6,496 bases of DNA from Desulfobacterales bacterium (GTDB lineage Bacteria > Desulfobacterota > Desulfobacteria > Desulfobacterales > Desulfosalsimonadaceae), in the NCBI GenBank assembly GCA_007135795.1, contig SLIE01000213.1:1-6496 (forward strand). The letters are read 5' to 3'. The notes beneath the pieces were generated by a model. The model ran no database searches. It worked only from the letters and a program-made list of their open reading frames with translations, and was not told the origin of the DNA. Shown here piece by piece: positions 1-5,510 of this stretch. The position numbers and the translations under genes were made by a program. Every line of letters begins with the position of its first letter. Within the stretch, counting starts at the first letter, position 1.

Positions 1-233
1 ATCAATTCCGCCTTGCTCAACCCGGAACGCCCTTCTATGGCGATTTCTTTTGCGCGCTCATAAAGATCGGCCTTGCTCCATTTTTCATATTTATCTGATT
101 TCCCGCCTTTTTTCCCGGCCTGCGAGAGCGGCGTATTCGCTATCCGGGCGGCTTTTTCCTTGCTCATCCCCTGTTCCCGAAGTTTTTCGTATTGTTCGTC
201 ATCCTTGATCTGCGGTCCATGACCTTTTGCCAT
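1..233 (-). CDS. Small Rho-N-like / plasmid-stabilisation-type hypothetical protein (3' end cut by the window)
   Basis: Partial gene of about 77 visible codons, running off the left edge. The ATG at 233-231 follows a strong purine-rich ribosome site (GGAAGGGGG, positions 246-238). The protein starts MAKGHGPQIKDDEQYEKL, then has an EGMSKEKAARIAN-like segment (here EQGMSKEKAARIANTP), a Gly/Lys-rich linker around residues 42-50 (AGKKGGKS) and a part reading WSKADLYERAKEIAIEGRSG. From memory this layout matches a widespread family of small soluble bacterial proteins, annotated as DUF7218 or as Rho-termination-factor N-terminal-domain-like. The C-terminal part resembles the short helical Rho-N/SAP-like fold that in relatives may bind nucleic acid. 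No enzyme motif is visible. It is divergent from the 470-1090 cluster, which also encodes small proteins of the kind often found near stress genes. Family assignment is fairly confident; function is unknown. Confidence 0.8.
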   Translation of the reverse strand, partial: MAKGHGPQIKDDEQYEKLREQGMSKEKAARIANTPLSQAGKKGGKSDKYEKWSKADLYERAKEIAIEGRSGLSKAEL

Positions 234-388
234 TTTTCCCCCTTCCGACCAGTTGTTTTACATGATTTTCCCATTTACATTAAACACACGAACTGATGTC
301 AGCACCACCATAGCTTAGTTATAATCCTGTAAGCGGCTGATTCCCGATTTAAATGGTGCGCGCAATCCCTTTACAACAGGAGGTGACA
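234..388. promoter_or_regulatory. Divergent intergenic region with a candidate rightward promoter
   Basis: This stretch separates the leftward gene starting at 233 from the rightward small-ORF cluster. A perfect TATAAT lies at 320-325, about 63 nt before the first micro-ORF, with no good TTGACA-like -35 at normal spacing (the 297-302 hexamer is TGTCAG). The promoter would therefore be weak, activator-dependent or of stress-sigma type. For the leftward gene a TTTAAT can be read on the minus strand at 284-279, also without a clear -35. No operator palindrome was seen. The TATAAT match is direct; promoter activity is inference. Confidence 0.4.
378..386 (+). promoter_or_regulatory. Perfect 9-nt Shine-Dalgarno (AGGAGGTGA)
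   Basis: AGGAGGTGA is fully complementary to the usual 16S rRNA 3' end (TCACCTCCT), and GGAGG ends 5 nt before the ATG at 389. It is the strongest ribosome site in the window, yet the frame it serves is only 19 codons long, while the longer ORF at 470 has almost no Shine-Dalgarno of its own. Confidence 0.7.
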
Positions 389-448
389 ATGAGTTTCAAG
401 AAAAAGGGATGCCCATTAAAAAGCAAATCAAGGTTGGTTCGGATGTGA
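389..448 (+). CDS. Possible 19-aa leader peptide / micro-ORF
   Basis: ATG at 389 sits behind a perfect Shine-Dalgarno and reads MSFKKKGCPLKSKSRLVRM before TGA at 446-448. The peptide is very basic (Lys/Arg-rich) with one Cys. It is in the same frame as the 66-aa ORF at 470 but separated from it by the TGA and then a TAA at 452-454, so it could be a regulatory leader, a real micro-protein, or the 5' end of a gene broken by stop codons. No family is recognised. The initiation site is convincing; that the product has a function is not shown. Confidence 0.35.
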   Translation: MSFKKKGCPLKSKSRLVRM

Positions 449-465
449 ATGTAAAAACCCTGTAA
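409..465 (+). CDS. Possible overlapping 18-aa micro-ORF
   Basis: A second short frame starts at ATG 409 inside the first micro-ORF, shifted by two bases, with AAAAAGGG directly upstream. It reads MPIKKQIKVGSDVNVKTL and stops with TAA at 463-465, only 4 nt before the ATG at 470. This position would suit termination-reinitiation feeding ribosomes to the weakly signalled ORF at 470. It could equally be chance, since frames this short are common. No homology is recognised. Confidence 0.22.
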   Translation: MPIKKQIKVGSDVNVKTL

Positions 466-469
466 TAAA

Positions 470-670
470 ATGACCGGGCAGACCGACTCTAACGCCATGG
501 GAACAGAATCTGTTCCGGGAGACAAACTCCCTGCGGATTCTTATTATAAAAAGTATCAGGATGTCGTTAATGCAGGAGATGCGCCCAGTGAGCAGGTCAT
601 TGAAGCGCACGTGAAGGAAAAAGGGAAAGAACGCCGCCATCTGCGCGGGGATTATATTAACAAACCATAA
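470..670 (+). CDS. Hypothetical 66-aa hydrophilic protein
   Basis: A 66-codon ORF with no family I recognise. The protein is highly charged and soluble, with a Ser/Asp/Gly-rich N-terminus, a central SYYKKYQDVVNAGDAPSEQ segment and a basic Lys/Arg/His-rich C-terminal part (EKGKERRHLRGDY). No signal peptide, membrane segment or cysteine is visible. The ATG at 470 has a poor ribosome site (CCCTGTAATAAA upstream), so translation may depend on coupling to the micro-ORFs ending at 448 and 465. An in-frame ATG at 494-496 is no better. It ends 18 nt before the preferred start of the DUF2267 gene, which suggests one transcript. The antisense ORF over 428-640 looks like a shadow. Codon use and charge pattern make it plausible, but the evidence is composition and context only. 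Confidence 0.5.
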   Translation: MTGQTDSNAMGTESVPGDKLPADSYYKKYQDVVNAGDAPSEQVIEAHVKEKGKERRHLRGDYINKP

Positions 671-688
671 ACAGTGTCTGGAGAATGT

Positions 689-1090
689 ATGAAATACCTA
701 ACCATGATCAAAGAAGTTCAAAATACATGCGAACTCGACGCCGAAGATTCAGCGCATGCCATCAAGGTGGTTCTTGAAACCCTGGGTGAGCGTCTTCCCG
801 CCACGGAACGCAAGCACATCGCGGACCAACTGCCGGTCGAGTTCAAGCATTCGCTCGGGAAAAGGGACTATGTCAGCGATTTCGATTTAGAGCAGTTCTA
901 TACCCGGGTTGCATCACGGGAGAGAATTCGATACGCGCAAGCCGTGGAACGCACGCGTTGCATCATGGGACTATTACAACAGGCCGTATCAGCGGGAGAA
1001 ATAAAGGATATCAAAACAATCTTGCCGGCAGAATACGGGGAACTTTTCGGGCAGGCCCCTGAAGGACCACTCTCGCCGTCAGCTGTTTGA
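689..1090 (+). CDS. DUF2267 domain protein
   Basis: A 133-aa protein of the DUF2267 family (PF10025). It shows the family's two-part layout. The first half, about residues 1-60, has the ALETLGERL-like signature (here VLETLGERLPATERKHIADQLP). The second half, about 62-125, has FDLEQFYTRVASRE, an EAVSAGE-like turn (QQAVSAGEIKDI) and the closing LPAEYGELF. The protein should be cytosolic and all-helical. Members often sit near stress, phage or small regulatory genes, and no biochemical role is established that I know of. The start at ATG 689 is preferred over the GTG at 674 because GGAG at 680-683 lies 5 nt upstream and the resulting MKYLTMIKEV matches typical DUF2267 N-termini. It follows the 66-aa ORF closely and converges on the dipeptidase gene ending at 1151; no terminator hairpin is seen in the 60-nt gap. 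Confidence 0.85.
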   Translation: MKYLTMIKEVQNTCELDAEDSAHAIKVVLETLGERLPATERKHIADQLPVEFKHSLGKRDYVSDFDLEQFYTRVASRERIRYAQAVERTRCIMGLLQQAVSAGEIKDIKTILPAEYGELFGQAPEGPLSPSAV

Positions 1091-1150
1091 AATCATGATC
1101 AATAGCGTCGCTGAAGCAGATTTAAACGCAGGCCATTGGCGCGCGCCCCG

Positions 1151-1930
1151 CTATTCGACAATCGTAAAATTTTGACGGATATAATTGAGGGGGAACGCAT
1201 CAAAATGCCACCATTCAATATTGATCATGTGCCATCCGGCTTCGAGCATGATCGTTCTCAACACGAGACGGTTTTTCACCTGCGTTTCACTCAGCTTGCC
1301 TTGCCGCAAAAACTCGGATTCCAAAGCGGGTTGTGCCAGGGGACCAAAATAATCAACAGGGGTCCCCATATCCAGCGATTCTCCTTTTTCCGTGTCATAG
1401 AGCGTCACATCCACCGCCGCGCCATAGTTGTGCATGGACCCCGAGTGAGGGTTGGCCACATACGGCTGCATGGGGGTGTTGCTGACGATACTCCACATCT
1501 TGTGCTGGACAGATCGGGGTCTCAACGCATCAACCACCAGGAGACGCAGACCGGGATAACGTTTTTGCAGTATCTCGCTTGCCCTGACCAGCTTTATCGC
1601 TGCTTCCGGCCGGAGATACGCACGGGTTAAATCGCCATAAACATTGACTTCCATGAAATTATCCATCCCGGCGTATTTCAAATCGACCATGATGGATGGG
1701 TCAAGTGCCTGGACATCCACAAAACCCTGATGTATCAGCCGCAGTTCAAGGGGGGATGTAATGAACACCGCCTCTTCGGTTTTCAGAAGAAAGTCTTTTG
1801 CCGTGTCGACAGGACTGTCTGCGTTTAGGGCAATGGATGCAAAGGGGATCAGTGCGATGATTCCGGCGCAGAGGATAAGAACGAATACGTACCGTCTTGG
1901 CAATCTCCTGATTGCGATGAGGTGGGCCAT
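1151..1930 (-). CDS. D-alanyl-D-alanine dipeptidase, peptidase M15D (VanX/DdpX type), membrane-anchored
   Basis: A 259-aa zinc dipeptidase that should cleave D-Ala-D-Ala. The M15D catalytic set is complete. DALRP at 134-138 carries the substrate/transition-state Arg137. SMHNYGAAVD at 165-174 gives zinc ligands His167 and Asp174. EWWH at 239-242 gives the general base Glu239 and zinc ligand His242. The His/Asp and Glu/His spacings match VanX. The N-terminus has Arg residues at 8-13 and a hydrophobic stretch at about 14-34, so it is likely exported as a signal-anchor or cleaved protein; the Cys at 21 lacks a good lipobox. An exported location points to peptidoglycan turnover or salvage (DdpX/PcgL-like) rather than cytoplasmic VanX-type glycopeptide resistance, and no vanH or vanA partner is present. 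The ATG at 1930 is the only reasonable start although its Shine-Dalgarno is weak. It is last in the leftward operon, 20 nt after the hydrolase gene. Confidence 0.92.
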   Translation of the reverse strand: MAHLIAIRRLPRRYVFVLILCAGIIALIPFASIALNADSPVDTAKDFLLKTEEAVFITSPLELRLIHQGFVDVQALDPSIMVDLKYAGMDNFMEVNVYGDLTRAYLRPEAAIKLVRASEILQKRYPGLRLLVVDALRPRSVQHKMWSIVSNTPMQPYVANPHSGSMHNYGAAVDVTLYDTEKGESLDMGTPVDYFGPLAQPALESEFLRQGKLSETQVKNRLVLRTIMLEAGWHMINIEWWHFDAFPLNYIRQNFTIVE

Positions 1931-1950
1931 ATGATGAATACTTTTTTAAG

Positions 1951-3027
1951 TTATTGATTTTGTTTATAAAGCCATTTCAGGCCGGCATTATAGACCATGT
2001 CATGCCCCCCGTCAAATAAAATCAAGGTCGCCCCCTCGGAGGTGCGCGAAAACACGACGGGAAGGCCCGCCTCCGAAAAAAACCGATTTTCTTCCGTTTC
2101 TCCCTTCAGCCCGACAGGGATCACTTCAGCGTCATCGATGAAACGGTAATCCTCCTCGCTTATTCTATCTTCCTCGGCAGCAAGCGCGTTAAAGGTTCGA
2201 ATGGCGTGGGAAGGCGGAACAAACCGATCCTGGGTCCCGCCGCTGATAAAGAACCTGACGCCCTGCCCACGCGCATTTTTCAAATAGGACGAGGGACTTC
2301 TTTTCGCGCACGCCACCCTTGCCCCATCGTCCTCACGCGGGTTTCCGCCGCAGGATGCCTCGATATCGGATCGGTACCGACCGGCGAAAAATTGCCCGGA
2401 TACCAACAGACTGTCATACCAGTCGTTCAAGTCATACACCGGAACCCATGCCAGGACTGCTGTAAACTTTTCAGGATAACGCCCGGCCATGACAAGAGAC
2501 ATCATTGCGCCGCCGGAAAACCCCACCAGGTAGATCCGGTCTTCATCTACCGGTGCATGCGCCATGGCATAATCGAGCGCGTCTATTACATCCTGCACCG
2601 CTTTTTCCGAAGCAGTCGCTTCTGCATTGTCAAACCGGCCCCGAAAATTGGGGTGAATGAAAAGCCAATCGTTTTTTTCGGCAAATACACCGTAAGGTAT
2701 TGCGTCGTGCTGGAGATAATCGGCGCTCCAACTGTGTAGTACCATGAGAAGCGGTTTTTTTGCCTTGGAACCTGAATCATACCACAGTGACGGTTGATCC
2801 GGTTCACCACTTTTCCGGGGAATTGAAATCTCCTGCACATTTGGCGCATGCTGTTGCCAGGCCTCCTGTTTTGGAAGATCATTCAGGGGAAGATTCGCAA
2901 CTTGCGTAAAAGACACAAATTCGGGTACGAATTGTACTCCGGCATCTGATTTGGCCATGAAGCTGAAGAAAATAATCCCCCCGAAAAAGAAAAGCAATGA
3001 TTTACAAACCGGTCTTGAAAGCATCAT
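1951..3027 (-). CDS. Exported alpha/beta hydrolase (S9/esterase-like)
   Basis: A 358-aa serine hydrolase. Residues 1-30 form a signal peptide: Arg5 and Lys9, a hydrophobic core at 11-24, and a possible cleavage site near AKSDAG. The alpha/beta-hydrolase domain starts with PLLMVLHSW (92-100, oxyanion region). The nucleophile elbow is GFSGG (169-173, Ser171), the likely acid is Asp267 in GGTQDRFVPP, and the likely base is His342 in DGGHDMV. The elbow and the GG-x-D and GGHD blocks resemble prolyl-oligopeptidase-like (S9) and LpqC/PHB-depolymerase or carbohydrate-esterase proteins, so the substrate (peptide, or acyl ester on a glycan) cannot be decided. Cys226 and Cys240 could form a disulphide in the periplasm. 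The ATG at 3027 overlaps the acyltransferase stop by 4 nt (ATGA), a typical translational coupling; a second ATG follows directly. Its pairing with an acyltransferase makes a glycan deacylase attractive, as inference. Confidence 0.78.
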   Translation of the reverse strand: MMLSRPVCKSLLFFFGGIIFFSFMAKSDAGVQFVPEFVSFTQVANLPLNDLPKQEAWQQHAPNVQEISIPRKSGEPDQPSLWYDSGSKAKKPLLMVLHSWSADYLQHDAIPYGVFAEKNDWLFIHPNFRGRFDNAEATASEKAVQDVIDALDYAMAHAPVDEDRIYLVGFSGGAMMSLVMAGRYPEKFTAVLAWVPVYDLNDWYDSLLVSGQFFAGRYRSDIEASCGGNPREDDGARVACAKRSPSSYLKNARGQGVRFFISGGTQDRFVPPSHAIRTFNALAAEEDRISEEDYRFIDDAEVIPVGLKGETEENRFFSEAGLPVVFSRTSEGATLILFDGGHDMVYNAGLKWLYKQNQ

Positions 3028-4115
3028 GTGAAGATATCTCTTATAATGGGTATATAGCGAATGACAAAGATTGAAAGCAGCGAGAAAACAAAAATACTCA
3101 CCGCGAACAACGGCAAACCCCCTTCCGGTGCAATATCCTTTCCCAGAAAACTCGTATGGTCGATGATAAACCCGAAATATCCATAAGAAAGTGATTCAAG
3201 CATCAGTGCATGGACCAGGTATATGCCAAACACGCTCATCCCGATCCTATGAAGCAGCCTGGGAGAACGCATCTCTACCCGTTCAATTCCGGACTCACCA
3301 GGTGTATCGCGGGTGTGAAAAAGGCTTTTCACCAAAAGAAAAAGGGATACGGTCATGACAACCACGGAGACGCTGTCGTACCTGTAGAAAAATGGACGAA
3401 ATTCTCCCCGGCTTTCGCTCAGGAGATAGGTGCCGATAATGGTAAGGGCAAGCGCGGCAAAAAAAAGAGCCGCCACAAGAAACAAATGCATCCCTGTTCG
3501 GGCATATCGATCTTTGAGCATGTGTCCGAGAAGGAAGTAACCGGAAAGGTGAAGCGCCGAATAATCATCCATGCCGGATGTGAAATAGGTTTCAAAGTTA
3601 AGCGGTTTATTGATGATCGGCAAAACTGAAGCCCAAAAAAACCACAGGCCAACAAGATACCAGACGTGCGCGGGTGCAGCTTTATTGACCAACACACTGA
3701 TTCCCGGTGCAAACAGATAAAGGACGATCAACATGTAAACGAACCACAAATGATAATATATCGGCTCACTCAGCAGCATGGGAAAAAAATCTGCCACCCC
3801 CAATGCATTTTCTCCCTTGAAGTGAATACGGTAAAAAAAATATATGATACTCCAACTCAGAAAAGGAACCAGGATTCTCCCCACCCGGGACCAAAGCCAT
3901 TTACGAAGCTGGATTTGTTCGGCTTTCCGGAGCAGCAACGCGCCACTGGCCATGACGAATAATGGTACGCACCATCGGGTCGACGAGTCATAGATATTTC
4001 CGATCCACCATTCCCGTGACTTTTCAAAAGGAACGACAAAGGGCGCGGAGACATGCAGGAGAATGACCCCGAAGATTGCAAGTATTTTCAAAATATCCAT
4101 CCAAAGCAACCGCAT
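3024..4115 (-). CDS. Acyltransferase 3 family membrane O-acyltransferase (WecH/OafA-like)
   Basis: A 363-aa multi-pass membrane protein of the acyltransferase 3 family (PF01757), close to the size of a stand-alone family domain. It begins with the expected membrane helix carrying the conserved His (LLHVSAPF, His21), followed by RWCVPLFVMASGALLL at 47-62, RVGRILVPF around Arg80, the YHLWF block at 121-125 as in WecH, and FGIYLVH at 296-302 near the C-terminus. About ten hydrophobic segments are visible, the last at 334-354. Such enzymes transfer acyl, often acetyl, groups from a cytosolic CoA donor to surface glycans or lipids on the far side of the inner membrane. The acceptor is unknown here. 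The ATG at 4115 has GGTGGA just upstream and gives a normal family N-terminus. It is the first gene of the leftward operon and overlaps the hydrolase start by 4 nt. Confidence 0.92.
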   Translation of the reverse strand: MRLLWMDILKILAIFGVILLHVSAPFVVPFEKSREWWIGNIYDSSTRWCVPLFVMASGALLLRKAEQIQLRKWLWSRVGRILVPFLSWSIIYFFYRIHFKGENALGVADFFPMLLSEPIYYHLWFVYMLIVLYLFAPGISVLVNKAAPAHVWYLVGLWFFWASVLPIINKPLNFETYFTSGMDDYSALHLSGYFLLGHMLKDRYARTGMHLFLVAALFFAALALTIIGTYLLSESRGEFRPFFYRYDSVSVVVMTVSLFLLVKSLFHTRDTPGESGIERVEMRSPRLLHRIGMSVFGIYLVHALMLESLSYGYFGFIIDHTSFLGKDIAPEGGLPLFAVSIFVFSLLSIFVIRYIPIIRDIFT

Positions 4116-4141
4116 GTTCCACCAGCTAATCCAAATTAATT

Positions 4142-4171
4142 ACTATAATGAGTCCCCAAAACAATAAACAG
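4142..4171 (-). promoter_or_regulatory. Candidate promoter of the leftward envelope operon
   Basis: On the minus strand CTGTTT (4171-4166) and TATAGT (4147-4142) are separated by 18 nt, and the -10 lies 27 nt before the ATG at 4115. This is a moderate sigma70-like match at a suitable position. No other good candidate was seen near this start. Confidence 0.3.
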
Positions 4172-4189
4172 TAGTGAAATACTGTATTT

Positions 4190-4676
4190 TCGATACGGGA
4201 AATACCAAGAAATCCGCCTCATTCACATTGCCAAGACAGATATTTTTCTGGATTCCGGCGCCGGAATTGATTATCTTAACTGCATAATTATAAGCGGTTC
4301 TTATGGATATCGCACCTGAGATCAAACGCCGGACTTTTTTTGAAAACCCGAACTATGAATAAATCAATGTGATCTTAAAGCCTTGTAAGACGGCCGTAAA
4401 AATGGCAAATTAAATTAGAAACCGTCCGGTACCCGCCCGTGTCGCTCACAGGCGGCATCAAGGGCCCGGCCATGAAATTGGTCATTTATATTACGATCCA
4501 AAACTGATGGTTATCAAAAGTCGCGACCAGATGTTTTTGCAAAAGCTAAAGATCGAGGAAGATGGCTAAGTTAACAGTATAAAGAGTATCATCAAATTTT
4601 TTGAACCGTATATGAAGGACCTGTTGTCAGGACCCCTTTCAAATAGTCGGCCTAACGCCTACAGCCTGGGTCAAAA
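4190..4676 (+). pseudogene. Possible decayed coding sequence, family unknown
   Basis: No intact gene fits here, but several short rightward segments look protein-like and change frame or are cut by stops. One around 4195-4315 includes EIRLIHIAKTDIFLDSGAGI. One near 4303-4362 reads MDIAPEIKRRTFFENPNYE. One from about 4400 includes PPVSLTGGIKGP. A segment in the next frame from 4465 to a TAA at 4567 includes GHLYYDPKLMVIKSRDQM. After that stop, the same frame continues with SIKSIIKFFEPYMKDLLSG up to the palindromic element at 4677. This pattern fits one or more old genes eroded by frameshifts and stops, with the element inserted later. I do not recognise the family, and short open segments can arise by chance. 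The leftward 60-codon ORF at 4143-4325 over the same bases shows no family features and is taken as a shadow. Confidence 0.3.
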
Positions 4677-4850
4677 CCTGGGAGAGCCAGGCTCCTGCCT
4701 GGCATAAGACTCGGGCGATAGCCCGGTGGGCTTTGTTTTTATAAACAATTCATGCCGGTCATATTGCAGGTGTAGTGCAAAGGCGTACCTGGGAATAGCG
4801 GGCTTTGCCCGGTTCAAAAGCGTGCCAGGCAGGAGCCTGGCGCTCCCAGG
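4677..4850. repeat. 174-bp palindromic element (MITE/REP-like) with 28-bp terminal inverted repeats
   Basis: The left arm at 4677-4704 (CCTGGGAGAGCCAGGCTCCT...) is the reverse complement of the right arm at 4823-4850 with one mismatch in 28. Inside lie three further stem-loops: CGGGC/GCCCG at 4712-4725, TTGCA/TGCAA at 4764-4780, and CGGGC/GCCCG at 4799-4811. Folded as a single strand this gives a long closing stem with three inner hairpins, like a cloverleaf. There is no transposase gene and no clear target-site duplication in the flanks. The arm motif (GGAGCCTGGC with its partner) resembles dispersed palindromes I have seen in other bacterial genomes, but I cannot confirm copy number here. 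Most likely a non-autonomous mobile or REP-type element. Confidence 0.72.
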
Positions 4851-5065
4851 GAAGCTGTGCGGGAGCAATTGCCCTTCTATGAAATCGGCCATTGAAAACC
4901 AAACACGGATGACACTGCAAAACATTGACTTTATTGTAATTAATTTATATTTTTCCGGAATACTTATATGTATGCCATCTTCACCGATTTTTGACTTTTA
5001 TGATTTTCAAAGCTAACGCTGATAATACCAGTTGCCCTCTGACCATACAAAATGATCAATTTCAA
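4851..5065. other. AT-rich gene-free stretch between the two palindromic regions
   Basis: No supported gene. A 14-codon open piece directly after the element (EAVREQLPFYEIGH, then a stop at 4893-4895) may be another fragment of the decayed gene to the left. The rest is AT-rich with many stops in all frames. It contains a sigma70-like promoter pattern, annotated separately. Confidence 0.4.
4925..4953 (+). promoter_or_regulatory. Candidate sigma70 promoter pointing into the tandem palindromes
   Basis: TTGACT (4925-4930), a 17-nt spacer, and TATTTT (4948-4953). This is the best -35/-10 pair seen in the gene-free region. Transcription from it would cross both palindromic units before reaching the acetyltransferase gene at 5511. 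AT-rich DNA gives such matches by chance, so activity is unproven. Confidence 0.3.
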
Positions 5066-5243
5066 CCGGGGGGTACCGGGTATTGCCCGTGGCAACAATT
5101 GCAGGAGGTTGCTTATAGCTCTTGGCGAAGCGTAGATAAGTGACCTGTGGCCCTGCCGTCTATCACAGGGCGCGTCGAAGCAAGCCATAGAGATATAAGC
5201 GTTCTCATGCAGTTGCCAGGGGCAATACCCGGTGCCACCCGGG
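5066..5243. repeat. Large imperfect palindrome, tandem unit 1
   Basis: The outer arms at 5066-5096 and 5213-5243 are inverted repeats with 28 of 31 bases matching (core ACCGGGTATTGCCC). Pairing continues inward: TGCA..GAG..GCTTATA on the left pairs with its counterpart at about 5193-5210, then CTCT and TGGC pair with CCATAGAG. The centre is a CCTGTG (5144-5149) / CACAGG (5164-5169) hairpin around GCCCTGCCGTCTAT. The whole unit can thus fold into one long interrupted hairpin of about 178 nt. The leftward ORF across it (start at 5188) reads through the palindrome and is taken as a by-product. It is probably a MITE/REP-type element or a structured RNA. Confidence 0.75.
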
Positions 5244-5272
5244 AAGAAATTGTCCTTTGATCTTAGATGTCG

Positions 5273-5439
5273 CCGGGTGTTGCCTGTAACAACAATTGCA
5301 GGGGTTGCTTATAGCTCTTGGCGAAGCGTAGATAAGCGACCTGTGGCCCTGCCGTCTATCACAGGGCGCGTCGAAGCAAGCCATAGAGATATAAGCGTTC
5401 TCATGCAGTTGCCAGGGCAATACCCGGTACCGCCCCGGG
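5273..5439. repeat. Large imperfect palindrome, tandem unit 2
   Basis: Second copy of the unit at 5066-5243, offset by 195-197 bp. From the GTTGCTTATAGCTC motif (about 5304) to GTTGCCAGG (about 5416) it differs from unit 1 at only one base (C at 5337 where unit 1 has T at 5141). Its right arm at 5408-5439 still carries the full CCGGGTATTGCCC-type arm and ends in CCCCGGG. Its left arm at 5273-5293 has several transitions, and the outermost GC-rich part is absent, replaced by unrelated sequence at about 5250-5271. The leftward ORF across it (start at 5420) repeats the same peptide as in unit 1 because the DNA is duplicated; this is not taken as a gene. Confidence 0.75.
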
Positions 5440-5510
5440 AGAAATATGGTTACATGACTTTATGACGTCATCCAAAATCAGGAAAAATTTAAAATTGAAG
5501 GTATGATCCA

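Noticed and set aside
1091..1150. Rho-independent terminator between the convergent genes
   Set aside because: Only a 10-bp GGCGCGCGCC palindrome (1138-1147) and a spaced AATAGCG/CGCTATT pair are present; there is no stable hairpin followed by a T-run on either strand.
1136..1630. Rightward 164-codon ORF opposite the dipeptidase
   Set aside because: Antisense shadow of a gene with a complete catalytic motif set; the His/Arg/Gln-rich translation shows no family features.
1151..1930. Acquired vancomycin-resistance vanX
   Set aside because: No vanH/vanA/vanRS neighbours and an N-terminal export or anchor segment that cytosolic VanX lacks; an envelope turnover role is more likely.
2206..2739. 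Rightward 177-codon ORF opposite the hydrolase
   Set aside because: Antisense shadow of the alpha/beta hydrolase, whose nucleophile elbow and acid/base blocks are intact.
4799..4830. tRNA-like T-arm (GGTTCAAAA)
   Set aside because: No acceptor stem, anticodon arm or CCA fits; the stems belong to the inverted-repeat element.
4650..4850. Integron attC site, suggested by GCCTAAC at about 4650-4656
   Set aside because: No matching GTTRRRY end at the right distance and no cassette gene layout; the 7-mer is probably chance.
4964..5420. Two leftward ORFs (starts at 5188 and 5420) sharing the same MACFDAPCDRRQGHRSLIYA-like peptide
   Set aside because: They run straight through the duplicated palindromes, so the shared peptide is explained by the DNA repeat. 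The flanking parts differ, no ribosome site is clear, and there is no known fold.
5066..5439. CRISPR array
   Set aside because: There are only two copies, each about 170 bp and palindromic over its full length, with no short repeats, unique spacers or cas genes.
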